This document shows, in pieces, positions 17,123 through 26,310 of a DNA stretch of 64,000 nt. The notes under the pieces were generated by a model that was given only the letters and a program-made list of their open reading frames with translations, did no database searches and was not told where the DNA came from. The stretch comes from JACVRW01 sp963827065 (lineage in GTDB: Bacteria > Actinomycetota > Thermoleophilia > Solirubrobacterales > Thermoleophilaceae): NCBI GenBank assembly GCA_963827065.1, contig CAWGZM010000014.1, positions 248,001-312,000 of the forward strand, read 5' to 3'. Position 1 is the stretch's first letter, and the number at the start of each line of letters is the position of its first letter. The position numbers were made by a program, and so were the translations under genes.

Positions 17123-18988
17123 ATGTCCCGGCCCCTGGTCCGGGCGGTGTTCGCCGCGCTCGTGGTGGCGACCATCGCCGCCTTCTTCGCTACGCAGCTG
17201 CTCAAGAGCGAGTTCCCGCTCGTGATCCGCTTCGCGACCAAGCCGGCTCACTTCTCGCCGAACGGCGATGACTATCGCGACGAGACGCGCGTCGGCTTCG
17301 ACCTCTCCGAGCCTGCCGCGGTGACCTTCTCGGTCGTCGACTCGGAGGGCAACGAGGTGCGCCGCATCGTGGACGAGCAGACGCTCGCCGGTGACGCGAA
17401 GCACCGCTTCGGCTGGGACGGGCGCGACGACGACGGCAACGTCGTGCCGGACGGGACCTATCGCATGCGCGTGGTGCGCCGCGACGAGAGCCGCGTGATC
17501 GACTCGTTCAAGGAGATCGACGTCGACACGACTCCGCCGCGGGTGCGGCTCGCGAGCGCCGAGCCGTCGGTGATCACCCCGGCCGGGGAGGGTCAGGTGC
17601 CGCGCGTCGTGGTTCGCTTCGCAGGCCCGGCCAACGCTGCGCCCGAGTTCCGCGTCTTCCGGACCGACGACGGGCCGCGGCCGTACGTGGTCCGCCGCTT
17701 CCGCGGCATTCCGCCCAGCGGGCAAGGGAAGACGCGCGAGGGAATCTGGAACGGCGAGGTGAGCGCCGGTCCCGAGAACACCGCCCCCGCCCCCGACGGC
17801 GACTACGCCTTCACGGTCACCGTGCGCGACCGTGCGGGGAACCCGGCGGTCGCCCCCGCCGAGATCCCGAGCCCGCGCACCGCCGCGCCCCGCACCGGGG
17901 TGTCGGTGCGCAGCTTCACGCTGCGCGGGCCGCTCGGCGTGGTCCGGGCGGGTACGGTGGCGAACCTCGAGGTCGGCCCGCTCGACCGTTCCTTCGACTT
18001 CGTGCTCTCGCGCTTCGGCTCGCCGGAGGCGCTTCGGCGTGGCGGGCGCGTGGGAGGTCGCTTCCGGGTGGGCGTCCCGAAGGACGCCGTCACCGGCCTC
18101 CATCTCGTGCGTGTGCGCGCGGGCAGCGAGCGCGCGGTCTGGCCGCTTGCGGTGATCGGCCGGCCGCAGACGAAGGCGGCGCGCGACCGCGGGCCGGACC
18201 CGGTCAGCGGCGTCGGCGAGGGCGGCCTGCCCCTGCTCGTGCTGCCCGCGCTCACCTGGCAGGGGCTCAACCCGCAGGACGACGACGGCGACGGCTTCGC
18301 GGACACGCTGCGCGACGCGCGCGCGGTGCGGCTCGACCGCCCCTTCGCGGGCGGTGGTTTCCCGCCCCGCTTCGGGGCTGAGGTGGCGCCGCTCCTGCGC
18401 TGGCTCGAGCGCGAGCGGCTCGGCTACAACCTCACGACCGACATCTCGCTGGCCCGCGGGGAGCCGCCGCTGCTCGGTGACGCGCCGGGCGTCGCCTTCG
18501 CCGGCAGCGAGCTGTGGCTGCCCGCCGACCTGCTGCGGCGCCTGCGCGAGTACGTCGCGGAGGGCGGCCTCATCGCGTCCTTCGGCACCGACTCGTTCCG
18601 ACGCACGGTGGAGCTCGAGGGCGAACGGGCGACGGGCCCGTCGGGGCCGCGGCGGATCAACGCCTTCGGCGAGCGCACGGCCCTGCTCGAGACGAGCCTC
18701 GCGCCGCTCAGCGTGTTCGAGGACGAGCTCGGGCTGTTCGAGGGCCTGTCGGACCTGGTCGGCGACTTCACGAGCTTCGAGGTGTCGCGCGGGCTCGCGA
18801 AGCCGACGGAGGCCCTCACGACCGCGGGCCGTGACCCCGGTGAGCCGGCCTTCATGGCCTTCCGGCTGGGCGACGGCTGGATGCTCCGCACCGGCACCGG
18901 CCAGTGGGCGGGCCAGCTGGAGGAGGCGGCGCTCTCCGTGGAGATTCCGCAAGTAACGAAGCGCATATGGCGTCGCCTAGGGAATTAA
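17123..18988 (+). CDS. Exported FlgD-Ig / dimethylformamidase-like domain protein
   Basis: 621 residues. An N-terminal signal anchor (about 5-22) is followed by AHFSPNGDDYRDETRVGFDL and a FlgD-type Ig domain (about 45-135, ending DGTYRMRVVRRD). A second beta-rich region follows. The C-terminal half (about 360-620) resembles the catalytic-like domain of N,N-dimethylformamidase beta subunits: LPALTWQGLNPQDDDGDGFAD, RLDRPF, PLLRWLERERLGYNLTTD, LPADLLRRLREYVAEGGLIASFG. Catalysis is not established for such exported forms. Its place between GT operons and before a beta-propeller gene suggests a surface-polymer or envelope role. The -10-like TAGGCT (17108-17113) ends nine bases before ATG. Confidence 0.7.
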   Translation: MSRPLVRAVFAALVVATIAAFFATQLLKSEFPLVIRFATKPAHFSPNGDDYRDETRVGFDLSEPAAVTFSVVDSEGNEVRRIVDEQTLAGDAKHRFGWDGRDDDGNVVPDGTYRMRVVRRDESRVIDSFKEIDVDTTPPRVRLASAEPSVITPAGEGQVPRVVVRFAGPANAAPEFRVFRTDDGPRPYVVRRFRGIPPSGQGKTREGIWNGEVSAGPENTAPAPDGDYAFTVTVRDRAGNPAVAPAEIPSPRTAAPRTGVSVRSFTLRGPLGVVRAGTVANLEVGPLDRSFDFVLSRFGSPEALRRGGRVGGRFRVGVPKDAVTGLHLVRVRAGSERAVWPLAVIGRPQTKAARDRGPDPVSGVGEGGLPLLVLPALTWQGLNPQDDDGDGFADTLRDARAVRLDRPFAGGGFPPRFGAEVAPLLRWLERERLGYNLTTDISLARGEPPLLGDAPGVAFAGSELWLPADLLRRLREYVAEGGLIASFGTDSFRRTVELEGERATGPSGPRRINAFGERTALLETSLAPLSVFEDELGLFEGLSDLVGDFTSFEVSRGLAKPTEALTTAGRDPGEPAFMAFRLGDGWMLRTGTGQWAGQLEEAALSVEIPQVTKRIWRRLGN

Positions 18989-19025
18989 CGATTGCCGCGG
19001 GGGCGTCTGCCATTCTCAGGCGTCG

Positions 19026-20420
19026 ATGTCCAGACGCCGTCGCCTGCTGATCGGCGTTGCGCTGGTCGTGATCGCTCTCGCGGTCGCGATCGGCGTCTAC
19101 GCCTACAACGAGAACCAGCCGCTCGAGAAGCGCGGCTCCGCGACCGAGGAGTTCGTGGTCACGGAGGAGCCCGAGCCACCGCCCCCTCCGCCGGACAAGG
19201 AGATCGCGCGGCCCTGGCCCACCTACGGCTACGACATCGCGCGCCAGCACATCTCGCCGTATGACCACCGGCCGCCCTTCCGGCGCCTCTGGAAGATCGA
19301 CGCGCACGACACGCTCGAGTTCCCGCCCACGATCGGCTACGGCCGCCTGTACCTCGCCCAGCAGAAGGGTCTCTTCTTCGCGCTCGACGTGAAGACCGGC
19401 AAGGTCGACTGGAAGAAGACCATCGGCCGCTGCGCGGCGTCGTCGCCGACGATCGGCAAGGGCGTCGTCTACCAGTCCTACATGCACCCGGTCGAGTGCC
19501 TCCAGGACCAGGCGGGCGCGAACGGCTATGTCGTCGCCTGGGACGCGAAGACGGGGCGAGAGCTGTGGCGGCACGATACGGCGCCCATCGAGTCCTCGCC
19601 GCTGCTCCGGAACGACACGCTCTATGTCGGGACCTGGAACAACGACGTGATCGCTCTGAACGCGAAGACCGGACGCCTCAAGTGGCGCTTCGAGGCCGAC
19701 GATCAGGTCAACACGTCGGCCGCCTACTGGAAGGGCCGCATCTTCATCGCCTCCGACGGCGGCACGCTCTACGCGCTGAACGCCGGCAGCGGCAAGCTGA
19801 TTTGGAGCAAGCAGTCGAACTCGAGCTTCGGCTCGCGCGAGTTCTGGTACGCGACGCCGACGGTCGCCTACGGGCGCGTGTACATCGGCAACACAGACGG
19901 CACCATGTACGTCTTCGGCGCGAAGACCGGCAACCTGCTCTGGGCACGGCCGCTCGGCTCCTACATCTACGGCGCCGCGGCCGTCTACCGGCGCAAGGTG
20001 TTCGTCGGGACCTACGACGGCAAGTTCTACGCACTCGACGCCGCCACCGGCGACACACGCTGGGAGATCGACGCCCAGGGCGCCGTGCACGCGGCTCCGA
20101 CGGTGGTGGACGGGCTCGTCTACTACGCGGTCTGCTCGAGCTGCGGCTCGGAGGCGCAGCGCGCGGTGGCGAGCGGACGCGACTCGACCCACGCGGTGCG
20201 CGCGAGCGACGGCAAGCGCGTCTGGCGCTTCCCCGACGGCAAGTACGCGAACCCCGTGGTGGTCGACGAGAAGCGGCTCTACATCACCGGGCGCTCATTC
20301 CAGTACGCGCTGGCGCCACGCGGCTCGGAGGGAGCGCGCGAGGACGCGCAGGCCGACCGCGCCGCGCTCGACAAGCAGCGCGACCAGGCGAAGAAGAAGC
20401 GCCGCAAGCGTCAGTCGTAG
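19026..20420 (+). CDS. Membrane-anchored PQQ-like beta-propeller protein
   Basis: 464 residues. N-terminal RRRR plus a hydrophobic anchor (about 7-26), a Pro/Glu linker (EEPEPPPPPPDKE), then repeated propeller blades of the LYALNAGSGKLIW / VFGAKTGNLLWARPL / FYALDAATGDTRWEI type, about seven copies. Similar proteins (BamB-like, PQQ_2/PQQ_3) act as scaffolds or as quinoprotein dehydrogenases. No dehydrogenase active-site motif is obvious, so a structural or sensing role at the cell surface is more likely. It follows the FlgD-Ig gene by 37 bases on the same strand and may be cotranscribed. The tail is strongly basic (KKKRRKRQ). Confidence 0.8.
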   Translation: MSRRRRLLIGVALVVIALAVAIGVYAYNENQPLEKRGSATEEFVVTEEPEPPPPPPDKEIARPWPTYGYDIARQHISPYDHRPPFRRLWKIDAHDTLEFPPTIGYGRLYLAQQKGLFFALDVKTGKVDWKKTIGRCAASSPTIGKGVVYQSYMHPVECLQDQAGANGYVVAWDAKTGRELWRHDTAPIESSPLLRNDTLYVGTWNNDVIALNAKTGRLKWRFEADDQVNTSAAYWKGRIFIASDGGTLYALNAGSGKLIWSKQSNSSFGSREFWYATPTVAYGRVYIGNTDGTMYVFGAKTGNLLWARPLGSYIYGAAAVYRRKVFVGTYDGKFYALDAATGDTRWEIDAQGAVHAAPTVVDGLVYYAVCSSCGSEAQRAVASGRDSTHAVRASDGKRVWRFPDGKYANPVVVDEKRLYITGRSFQYALAPRGSEGAREDAQADRAALDKQRDQAKKKRRKRQS

Positions 20421-20734
20421 GCGGGGAGTTCTCCGCCGGTCGGGCCAGGGCTGGGGAAGGGGCTCGTTCACGGTTTGGGCTTGAACCCACTCGACCGAAT
20501 AATCCTCGGCCGATGCTGCGAACGGCCGAATCTTCGGCGGCCGGTGGCGGACCGATACCGCGTTCTGACGTCACCGTCCTGACTTGAGCACCCAATGGGT
20601 ACCTAACCCAGGACAGCACGCCTCCACGCATTCCCACAGCCGAACGATCTTCGATCTCGCCCCGGATCCCCAACAATCGCCGAGCTCATCCCCTTCCCCA
20701 GCCAAATCCGCGAGATCGACCAGGCGCGCCCGTC
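20421..20734. other. 314-base intergenic stretch without a convincing gene
   Basis: Located between two convergent genes and less GC-rich than its surroundings in places. Short hairpins are visible: GCCGAATCTTCGGC near 20525-20538 and TGGGT/ACCCA around 20594-20608. No T-run, no tRNA fold and no reading frame with sensible composition on either strand. Confidence 0.6.
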
Positions 20735-21310
20735 CTAGCCGAGGCGCCCGAGGAAGCCCGCGACTCGCTCGGTCACCTCGCGCAGCACGTCGATCGAGCC
20801 GAGCGGGTCGCCCTCGCGCTGGAGCGAGTGGTCGAGACCGTCGAGCTCCATCACGTCGAGCGCCTCGTTCTCGGGCAGCTCGCCATTGCCCCAGGTCGGG
20901 TCGGCCGGGCTGCCGACGACCAGTGTCGGCCGGTCGGTGGCGCCGAGCGCGCCGAGCACGTCGGGCCGGGTAAGGAGCGGGGTGAGCCACACCGCCGGCA
21001 GCGCGCGCTGCGTGGCGAGCGGGGCGGCCGCGCTTCCGAGCGACTTGCCGGCCATCGCCACCTGGGTCGCGGAGGTGGCGTTCAGCGCGCTCTCGGCCCG
21101 CTCGGCGATCCACTCGAACGGCTCGCGATCGGCGGGCGCCCGCTCCGAGACCTCGAGCACGGACCAGCCACCCGCGCGCGCCGCCTCGCGGGTGAACCAC
21201 AGGAGCGGCGCCTGGCTGAAGTAGCGGACCCCGGGCAGCAGCACCACGCAGCGCTCGGGATCCCCCTCGTGGAGGATCGCCTCACCCGGGTCGAGGTCGA
21301 TCGGACGCAC
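20735..21310 (-). CDS. Small alpha/beta-hydrolase-like protein
   Basis: 191 residues. VVLLPGVRYFSQAPLLWF supplies the oxyanion region, AMAGKSLGSAAAP the nucleophile elbow (G-K-S-L-G), VVGSPADPTWG the acid loop and ELDGLDHSLQ the histidine, so the triad order is complete. This resembles KANL3/Tex30-type small hydrolases, whose substrate is unknown. It is last in a run of minus-strand polysaccharide genes and overlaps the upstream membrane glycosyltransferase gene by 29 bases, suggesting coupling. A similar small hydrolase lies at 42.9 kb. Confidence 0.75.
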   Translation of the reverse strand: MRPIDLDPGEAILHEGDPERCVVLLPGVRYFSQAPLLWFTREAARAGGWSVLEVSERAPADREPFEWIAERAESALNATSATQVAMAGKSLGSAAAPLATQRALPAVWLTPLLTRPDVLGALGATDRPTLVVGSPADPTWGNGELPENEALDVMELDGLDHSLQREGDPLGSIDVLREVTERVAGFLGRLG

Positions 21311-22661
21311 GCGCGGAACCTACCGCCATCAGCGCCGCCACGACCGCGCCCGTCATCGGCCAGACGAGGTAGTAGTTGTTGAAGGTGCGGCCGATGAACA
21401 TGAGCCAGAGCAGCGAGACCGAGAAGGCGGCCGCACCGACCCAGAGCTCCTCCGCCCGGCGCTGCGCGAACAGCAGCCAGACGGTCAGCGGCACCCAGGT
21501 GAGTAGCGCCACGAGCGCGAACGGATACGAGCCGTCGCGGTCCTCGAGGATGCCGAGCCGGATCATGATCGCCGACAGGCCGTAGCCGACGATCTTGTAG
21601 GTGCCGGCCCCGTACTTGATCGTGTCGTCGTAGAAGGCGACGGGGTCCGCGATCAGGAACGGCAGCACGCCGGCCGCGATCACCCCCGCGAAGACGAGCG
21701 CTGCACGCTTCAGCTCGTCGCGCGTCGCGTTCTCGCGCAGCAGCATGAGCACGATGAACGGAAGCGCCACGAGCGCGAACTGCTTCAGCAGGATCGCCGC
21801 CGCCAGGGCGGCCGCCGCCCAGCCGAAGCGGCGGCGCGTGACGAGCGCGAAGGCGAGCACGAGCAGCAGCAGGCTCGGCGCGTCGTTCTGCCCGAACCAG
21901 GCTGAGCGCACCGCGATCGGGTTGCAGACGAGCAGCGCTCCGAGCGCTAGCTTCACGCCTAGTGGCCCGCGGAAGAGGAGCGCGGCGGGCAGCATCGCGA
22001 GCGTCGCGAGCAGCACCAGCAGCCGGTAGTCGTCGAGCGGTTCGGGCAGCAGCCGCCAGACGGCCGCGCTGACCACCGCTCCGGGGAAGTAGGCGAAGTG
22101 CTCGAGCGCCACCTCGCGCTCGCGGACGCGCTCGGAGACGCTGCCGTCGCGGGTGTAGAAGCGCTCGAGGCCGGACTCGCTGTAGTCGTGCCCGTAGGGG
22201 TTGTCGAGCTCGAGCAGCAGATCTCCGCCGAGCTCGATCTGGTAGGTCGAGTCGTTCGTGAAGAACCAGGGGGCGGTCGAGTCGCGCAATCCGATCTGGA
22301 GCAGCGTCGAGGGCGCCATCAGCAGCACTCCGACGGTGAGCACGAGCGTGATCCCTGCCCAGCGCGGCCAGGGCCGCGGGCGGGCGATCAGCAGCACCGC
22401 CGCCGCGCCGCACAGGAGCGCGGCGACGAACGCGGCGGCGCGCGCGATGCCCACGTCCCACTCCTCTCCGGCGGCGCGTACGAGCGGCGCGAGCGGCCCC
22501 TGCGGGTCGACCGCCCCGGGCCGGAAGCGCCACGGATCCGAGCCGAGCTCGGGCAGCGTGATCGCGATCAGGGCGAAGAGGACCCCGGTCAGGGCCCAGG
22601 CGGCGCGATGCCCTATGCGAGGGGCCGGGCTCGGCCCGGACCGGAGCGATTCCATACTCAC
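21282..22661 (-). CDS. Polytopic membrane protein, GT-C/DUF2029-like mannosyltransferase
   Basis: 459 residues with about ten hydrophobic segments. A short acidic loop (DSTYQIELGGDLL ... NPYGHDYS) after the second helix pair, then WFGQNDAPSLLLLVLAFAL and ILLKQFALVALPFIVL, are features of GT87/DUF2029-like polyprenyl-phosphate-sugar transferases. It would act on the outer face using a lipid-phospho-sugar; the exact sugar is unknown. The GTG start forms a GTGA overlap with the stop of the O-antigen ligase gene, so the two are coupled. Confidence 0.75.
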   Translation of the reverse strand: MSMESLRSGPSPAPRIGHRAAWALTGVLFALIAITLPELGSDPWRFRPGAVDPQGPLAPLVRAAGEEWDVGIARAAAFVAALLCGAAAVLLIARPRPWPRWAGITLVLTVGVLLMAPSTLLQIGLRDSTAPWFFTNDSTYQIELGGDLLLELDNPYGHDYSESGLERFYTRDGSVSERVREREVALEHFAYFPGAVVSAAVWRLLPEPLDDYRLLVLLATLAMLPAALLFRGPLGVKLALGALLVCNPIAVRSAWFGQNDAPSLLLLVLAFALVTRRRFGWAAAALAAAILLKQFALVALPFIVLMLLRENATRDELKRAALVFAGVIAAGVLPFLIADPVAFYDDTIKYGAGTYKIVGYGLSAIMIRLGILEDRDGSYPFALVALLTWVPLTVWLLFAQRRAEELWVGAAAFSVSLLWLMFIGRTFNNYYLVWPMTGAVVAALMAVGSARASDRPRPG

Positions 22662-24178
22662 GGAGCGACGTTTTCCATGCGCTTGCGCGCCCGCTCTTCG
22701 GCCGACGGCCGCGGGTCGTGGAGCCCGTCCCAGGCCAGGTAGCCGGCGCCGACGGCGAGGACGAGCCAGGTGAGCGGATCCTCGAGGAAGCCGCTGTAGA
22801 AGAGCGCGTGCACGAACAGCCCGAGGAAGGAGGCCATCAGCGCGAGCCCGAGCGCGCGCTCGCGCTTCATCACCGCGGCGATCAGGAGCGCTCCGCCGGC
22901 GAGCAGCCAGACGTAGAGCGCGAGCCCGATCGCGCCGAGCTCGGCGAAGACCGTGAGCGGCGTCGTATGCGAGACGAAGTTGGGCGTCGGGCGGTCACTG
23001 CCGGCGAGCCGCCTGCTCGCGCGCGCCTGGCCGCCGATGCCAACACCGGTGACCGGGCTGTCCTCGACCACCCGGAGCGTGTCCTCGACACGCTCGGTGC
23101 GGTCGCTCGTGATCTTGTTGAGCGACTCGCCGTCGACCAGCCGCGCCGTCACGTACGCGCCGCCGGCGAGCACGGCGACGAGCGCCAGCACTCCTACGGT
23201 CAGGCGCACGCGACGGTCCCCGGTCACGACGGCCAGCGCGAGGGTGACCACGAGCAGCGCCGCCATGCTCGACTGCGAGTAGGAGAAGAAGAGCCCCGCC
23301 CACATGATCACGAGCAGGGCAACGAGCGGCCACGGCTTCCAGCGCCGGGCAGCGAGGAGCGCCAGCGCCACGCCGATGCCGAGCACCAGATGACGCCCGT
23401 ACAGGCTCGGGTCGCCGAACAGCGACGTCACGCGGAAGAAGTCGTTGTTGGCGTTCGAGACGGTGAGGTTAGGCGCGTAGAAGAAGAGCTCGTGCGTCGC
23501 CGCCTGCCACAGGCCGACCAGCGCGAACAGCGTCGCGAGGCCGATGGCGGTCGCGGCGAGGGCGCGGGGGACGCTGTCCGGGTAGTCGGCGCGCGCGACC
23601 GTGGCGAGCAGCAGCGCGAACGGCAGCGTGAAGAACCCGAGCAGGTTCGCGCCCGCCTCGAGGTCGTCGGCCCAGACCAGCGACAGGCAGGCGAACGCGA
23701 AGAAGGCGGCCGCCGGCGCAGCGATCACCATCGGCAGCGGGCGCAGCTCGCGCCCGCGCAGGGCCCGCCAGCCGAGCGCGATGCCCGCCGCCGCGAGCAC
23801 GAAGTAGAGCGGCAGCAGGCGCCCGAGGCGGCCGTCGTCGGCTATCGAGACGAGGAAGGTGCCGCCGCTGTCGAACGAGAGCGGCGGCCGGAACGGGGCC
23901 GCCAGCAGGACCGCGACTGGCACGATCACCGGCCGCCGCGCCAGTATCGCCGCCGCCACGCCCACGGCCACGATCCCAAGCGCCGCGGCCGCCAGACCGG
24001 TGGCGCCGCTCAGCCGGTCGAACGAGCCGGTGCCGAGTGAGTACGCGAGCCCGCCCTCCGAGACGCCGAGCACGACCAGCCCCGCGAGCAGCACGAGCCG
24101 CTCGCGCGCGAGGAGGACGAGCACCGACCCGAGGGCGCCGCCGACGGCGGCAAGCTGGGCGAGGTCGGGGTGTTCCAT
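22658..24178 (-). CDS. O-antigen ligase/polymerase family membrane protein
   Basis: 506 residues, about twelve membrane segments. The family region is in the second half: a large outer loop (about 370-425, VEDSPVTGVGIGGQARASRRLAG ... PNFVSHTTPLTVFAELGAIG), matching the Wzy_C/WaaL pattern with its late conserved His and following helix. It polymerises or ligates undecaprenyl-linked glycan outside the membrane. It belongs to the minus-strand run of glycosyltransferases (26283 down to 20735). Whether it is polymerase or ligase cannot be read from sequence. Confidence 0.85.
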   Translation of the reverse strand: MEHPDLAQLAAVGGALGSVLVLLARERLVLLAGLVVLGVSEGGLAYSLGTGSFDRLSGATGLAAAALGIVAVGVAAAILARRPVIVPVAVLLAAPFRPPLSFDSGGTFLVSIADDGRLGRLLPLYFVLAAAGIALGWRALRGRELRPLPMVIAAPAAAFFAFACLSLVWADDLEAGANLLGFFTLPFALLLATVARADYPDSVPRALAATAIGLATLFALVGLWQAATHELFFYAPNLTVSNANNDFFRVTSLFGDPSLYGRHLVLGIGVALALLAARRWKPWPLVALLVIMWAGLFFSYSQSSMAALLVVTLALAVVTGDRRVRLTVGVLALVAVLAGGAYVTARLVDGESLNKITSDRTERVEDTLRVVEDSPVTGVGIGGQARASRRLAGSDRPTPNFVSHTTPLTVFAELGAIGLALYVWLLAGGALLIAAVMKRERALGLALMASFLGLFVHALFYSGFLEDPLTWLVLAVGAGYLAWDGLHDPRPSAEERARKRMENVAP

Positions 24179-24214
24179 CCGGTCGGGAAGCGTAAACGCG
24201 CGGGTGGCTGCTGC

Positions 24215-25138
24215 TCAGCCCGCGTTGTGCAGCGCGGCCGCCTCTCGGATCCCCTCGCCGCGCGTGGGCGCCAGCTCCTGGCGCGCGTGCAGCAGGTAGC
24301 GGCGCGGGTCGTGCCCCGGCAGGACAGTCGCCGCGGCGGCGCGGACGAGGTAGGCCCAGGTCCAGCACAGCTTCCAGACGATCCGCGTGACCGGCATGCC
24401 GTGCTTGCGGAAATAGAGGTCGCGGTTGCGGTGGAACTCGACGATGCGCCGCGTCGTGGCCGCGCTGTCGGTCGAGAGCTGGTCGTGATGGATGGCCCGC
24501 GCCGCCGGCGCGAACAGGATCCGCCAGCCCGCTTCGTGGAGCCGCTTGCAGAAGTCGGTCTCATCCGAGTAGACGAAGAAGTCGGGGTCGAGCCATCCGA
24601 CCTGGCGCGCCGCCTCGCGCCGGACGAGCATCGCGCTCGACTGCACCCAGCCGACCTCTCGCACCTGATCGCCGCGGCTCTCGACGGCAACCTGCGAATG
24701 CATGAACACGGCCGCCGCGAGCGCCCATCTGATGTCCGGCAAGCGCCAGGCGCAGTCAGCCTCCTCGCCCTCGCTGGTCAGGAGACGCGCTCCCGCGGCG
24801 GCGGCGCCCGGGTCGGCGTCGAGCGCTGCCAGCAGCGCCGTCACCGAACCTTCCTGCAGCTCCGCATCCTCGTTGAGCAACAGGCAATAGCGGCCGCGCG
24901 CGCGCTCGAGCAGATCCGAATCGTTCTCGGCCTTGCCGGTGCGGCGCTCGCGGACGATCAGCGTGGCCTCCGGATGGCGCTCGCGCACCACCGCTGCGGA
25001 GCCGTCGGTCGAGGCGTTGTCGAGCACGAGCAGCTCGTGCGGCACGCCCTCAGGGTGCGTGGCGACGATGGCGTCGAGGCAGGCGAGCAGGTCGTCGCGG
25101 CCGTTCGTGTTGACGACGCAGTACGAGAGCTCTATCAC
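24215..25138 (-). CDS. Glycosyltransferase family 2 (rhamnosyltransferase-like)
   Basis: 307 residues. GT-A features: LSYCVVNTNGRDDLLACLDAI, LLVLDNASTDGSAAVV, then RYCLLLNEDAELQEGSV carrying the metal-binding N/D-E-D, a YSDETDFCKRLHEAGWRILF acceptor region and a C-terminal amphipathic/hydrophobic tail (KLCWTWAYLVRAAAATVL). These match rhamnosyl- or related GT2 enzymes of O-antigen synthesis. The start overlaps the stop of the preceding GT4 by ATGA. Confidence 0.9.
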   Translation of the reverse strand: MIELSYCVVNTNGRDDLLACLDAIVATHPEGVPHELLVLDNASTDGSAAVVRERHPEATLIVRERRTGKAENDSDLLERARGRYCLLLNEDAELQEGSVTALLAALDADPGAAAAGARLLTSEGEEADCAWRLPDIRWALAAAVFMHSQVAVESRGDQVREVGWVQSSAMLVRREAARQVGWLDPDFFVYSDETDFCKRLHEAGWRILFAPAARAIHHDQLSTDSAATTRRIVEFHRNRDLYFRKHGMPVTRIVWKLCWTWAYLVRAAAATVLPGHDPRRYLLHARQELAPTRGEGIREAAALHNAG

Positions 25139-26283
25139 CGCCGCGCCGCCTCCTCGAGCAGCTCGAGCACGCGCCGCGCGAGCAGATCGCGGTCGAACTC
25201 GCGCTCGGCGAGCGCGCGGGCGTTACGGCCCATGGCGGCCGCCTCGTCCGGATGGTCGCGCAGCCACTCGAGCTTCGCGGCGAGGTCGCGCGCGTCGCCC
25301 GCGCGCACGTAGAGCCCCGCCTCGTTCCCCTCCACGAGCTCGCGCATCCAGCCGTTCATGTTCACGATCGCCGGCCGCCCGGCGGCAAAGCTGTCGAACA
25401 GCTTGTTGGGTGAGTTGGTCGCGAGCACGGGGACGTCCTTGAAGAGCGTCAGGCAGGCGTCCGAGCGCGCCGCGAGCGCGGCCACCTCCTCCTTCGAGCC
25501 CGCCGCGCCCGGGAAGGCGACGTTCTCCGGCGCGCTCCGCTGGAGCTCGGCGCGGCGCTTGCCGTCCCCCATCAGGACGAACTCGGCCTCGGGCAGCAGC
25601 CGCGCCGCCTCGACGGCCGCGCTGAGGTCGTTGGCCTCGCCCATCGTGCCGAAGTAGGAGACGGTGAAGCGGTCGCCCGGCTCACGCGGCGCGGCGTCGA
25701 ACAGATCGAGGTCGGAGGCGTTCGGGACGAGCTCGACGCGCTCCTCGGGAATGCCGGTGGCCAGCACACCGGCGCGGATCCCGGGCGACAGCGCTATCAC
25801 CCGCGCGCTGCGGCGGTAGACGAAGTGCTCCACGGCGCGGGCGATCCGGCGGGCGAGCGGGTTGCGGAGCGCGCCCATCTGGATCGGCGCCTCGGGCCAC
25901 AGGTCACGCACCTCGAAGACGAGCGGTGCGCGCCAGCGCGCGGCCGCGGCGAGGGCGGGCAGCGCGATGGTGAGCGGGGGCGACGTCGCGTAGACCACGT
26001 CCGGGCGCGGGCCGCGGAGCGCCGCGCGGGTGGCCGCCAGCGCGAAGCGCGCGAAGGCGAGCATGCGGCGCGGGTAGGAGACCGCGGTGGCGCTGACATA
26101 GTCGGAGTAGCCGCGGCGCACGCCGGCGACCTCGATCCCTTCGATCGTCCGGTTGCCCTCCGCGGCGGTTACCATCCGCACGCCGTGCCCGCGCGCCACG
26201 AACCGGCGCGCGAATTCGTAGGAGCGCGTGCCGCCCACCCCCGCGCGCGTGATGAAGAACTGGTGCAGGTAGAGAATCCGCAT
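25135..26283 (-). CDS. Glycosyltransferase family 4 (WbuB-like)
   Basis: 382 residues. MRILYLHQFFITRAGVGGTRSYEFARR is a typical WbuB-like N-terminus; the donor half has FTVSYFGTMGEANDLSAAVEAARLL and VLATNSPNKLFDSFAAGRPAIVNMNGWMRELV, with the NKxFDyfA acceptor/donor loop of this subfamily. It probably adds an amino or deoxy sugar to a lipid-linked intermediate. It heads the minus-strand glycan run and is divergent from the initiating sugar transferase over 27 bases. Confidence 0.9.
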   Translation of the reverse strand: MRILYLHQFFITRAGVGGTRSYEFARRFVARGHGVRMVTAAEGNRTIEGIEVAGVRRGYSDYVSATAVSYPRRMLAFARFALAATRAALRGPRPDVVYATSPPLTIALPALAAAARWRAPLVFEVRDLWPEAPIQMGALRNPLARRIARAVEHFVYRRSARVIALSPGIRAGVLATGIPEERVELVPNASDLDLFDAAPREPGDRFTVSYFGTMGEANDLSAAVEAARLLPEAEFVLMGDGKRRAELQRSAPENVAFPGAAGSKEEVAALAARSDACLTLFKDVPVLATNSPNKLFDSFAAGRPAIVNMNGWMRELVEGNEAGLYVRAGDARDLAAKLEWLRDHPDEAAAMGRNARALAEREFDRDLLARRVLELLEEAARR

Positions 26284-26310
26284 CCCGGTGCGCCCGAACG
26301 CTAGTACGCC

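Noticed and set aside
17090..18952. 620-codon minus-strand frame opposite the FlgD-Ig gene
   Set aside because: Composition dominated by Arg, His, Glu and Val in the pattern of reverse-complement coding; sense protein has clear domains.
20480..20520. tRNA-like T-arm and anticodon-like stem on the minus strand
   Set aside because: GGGTTCAAGC resembles a T-loop, but the 5-bp T-stem does not pair and the putative anticodon loop lacks U33; no acceptor stem found.
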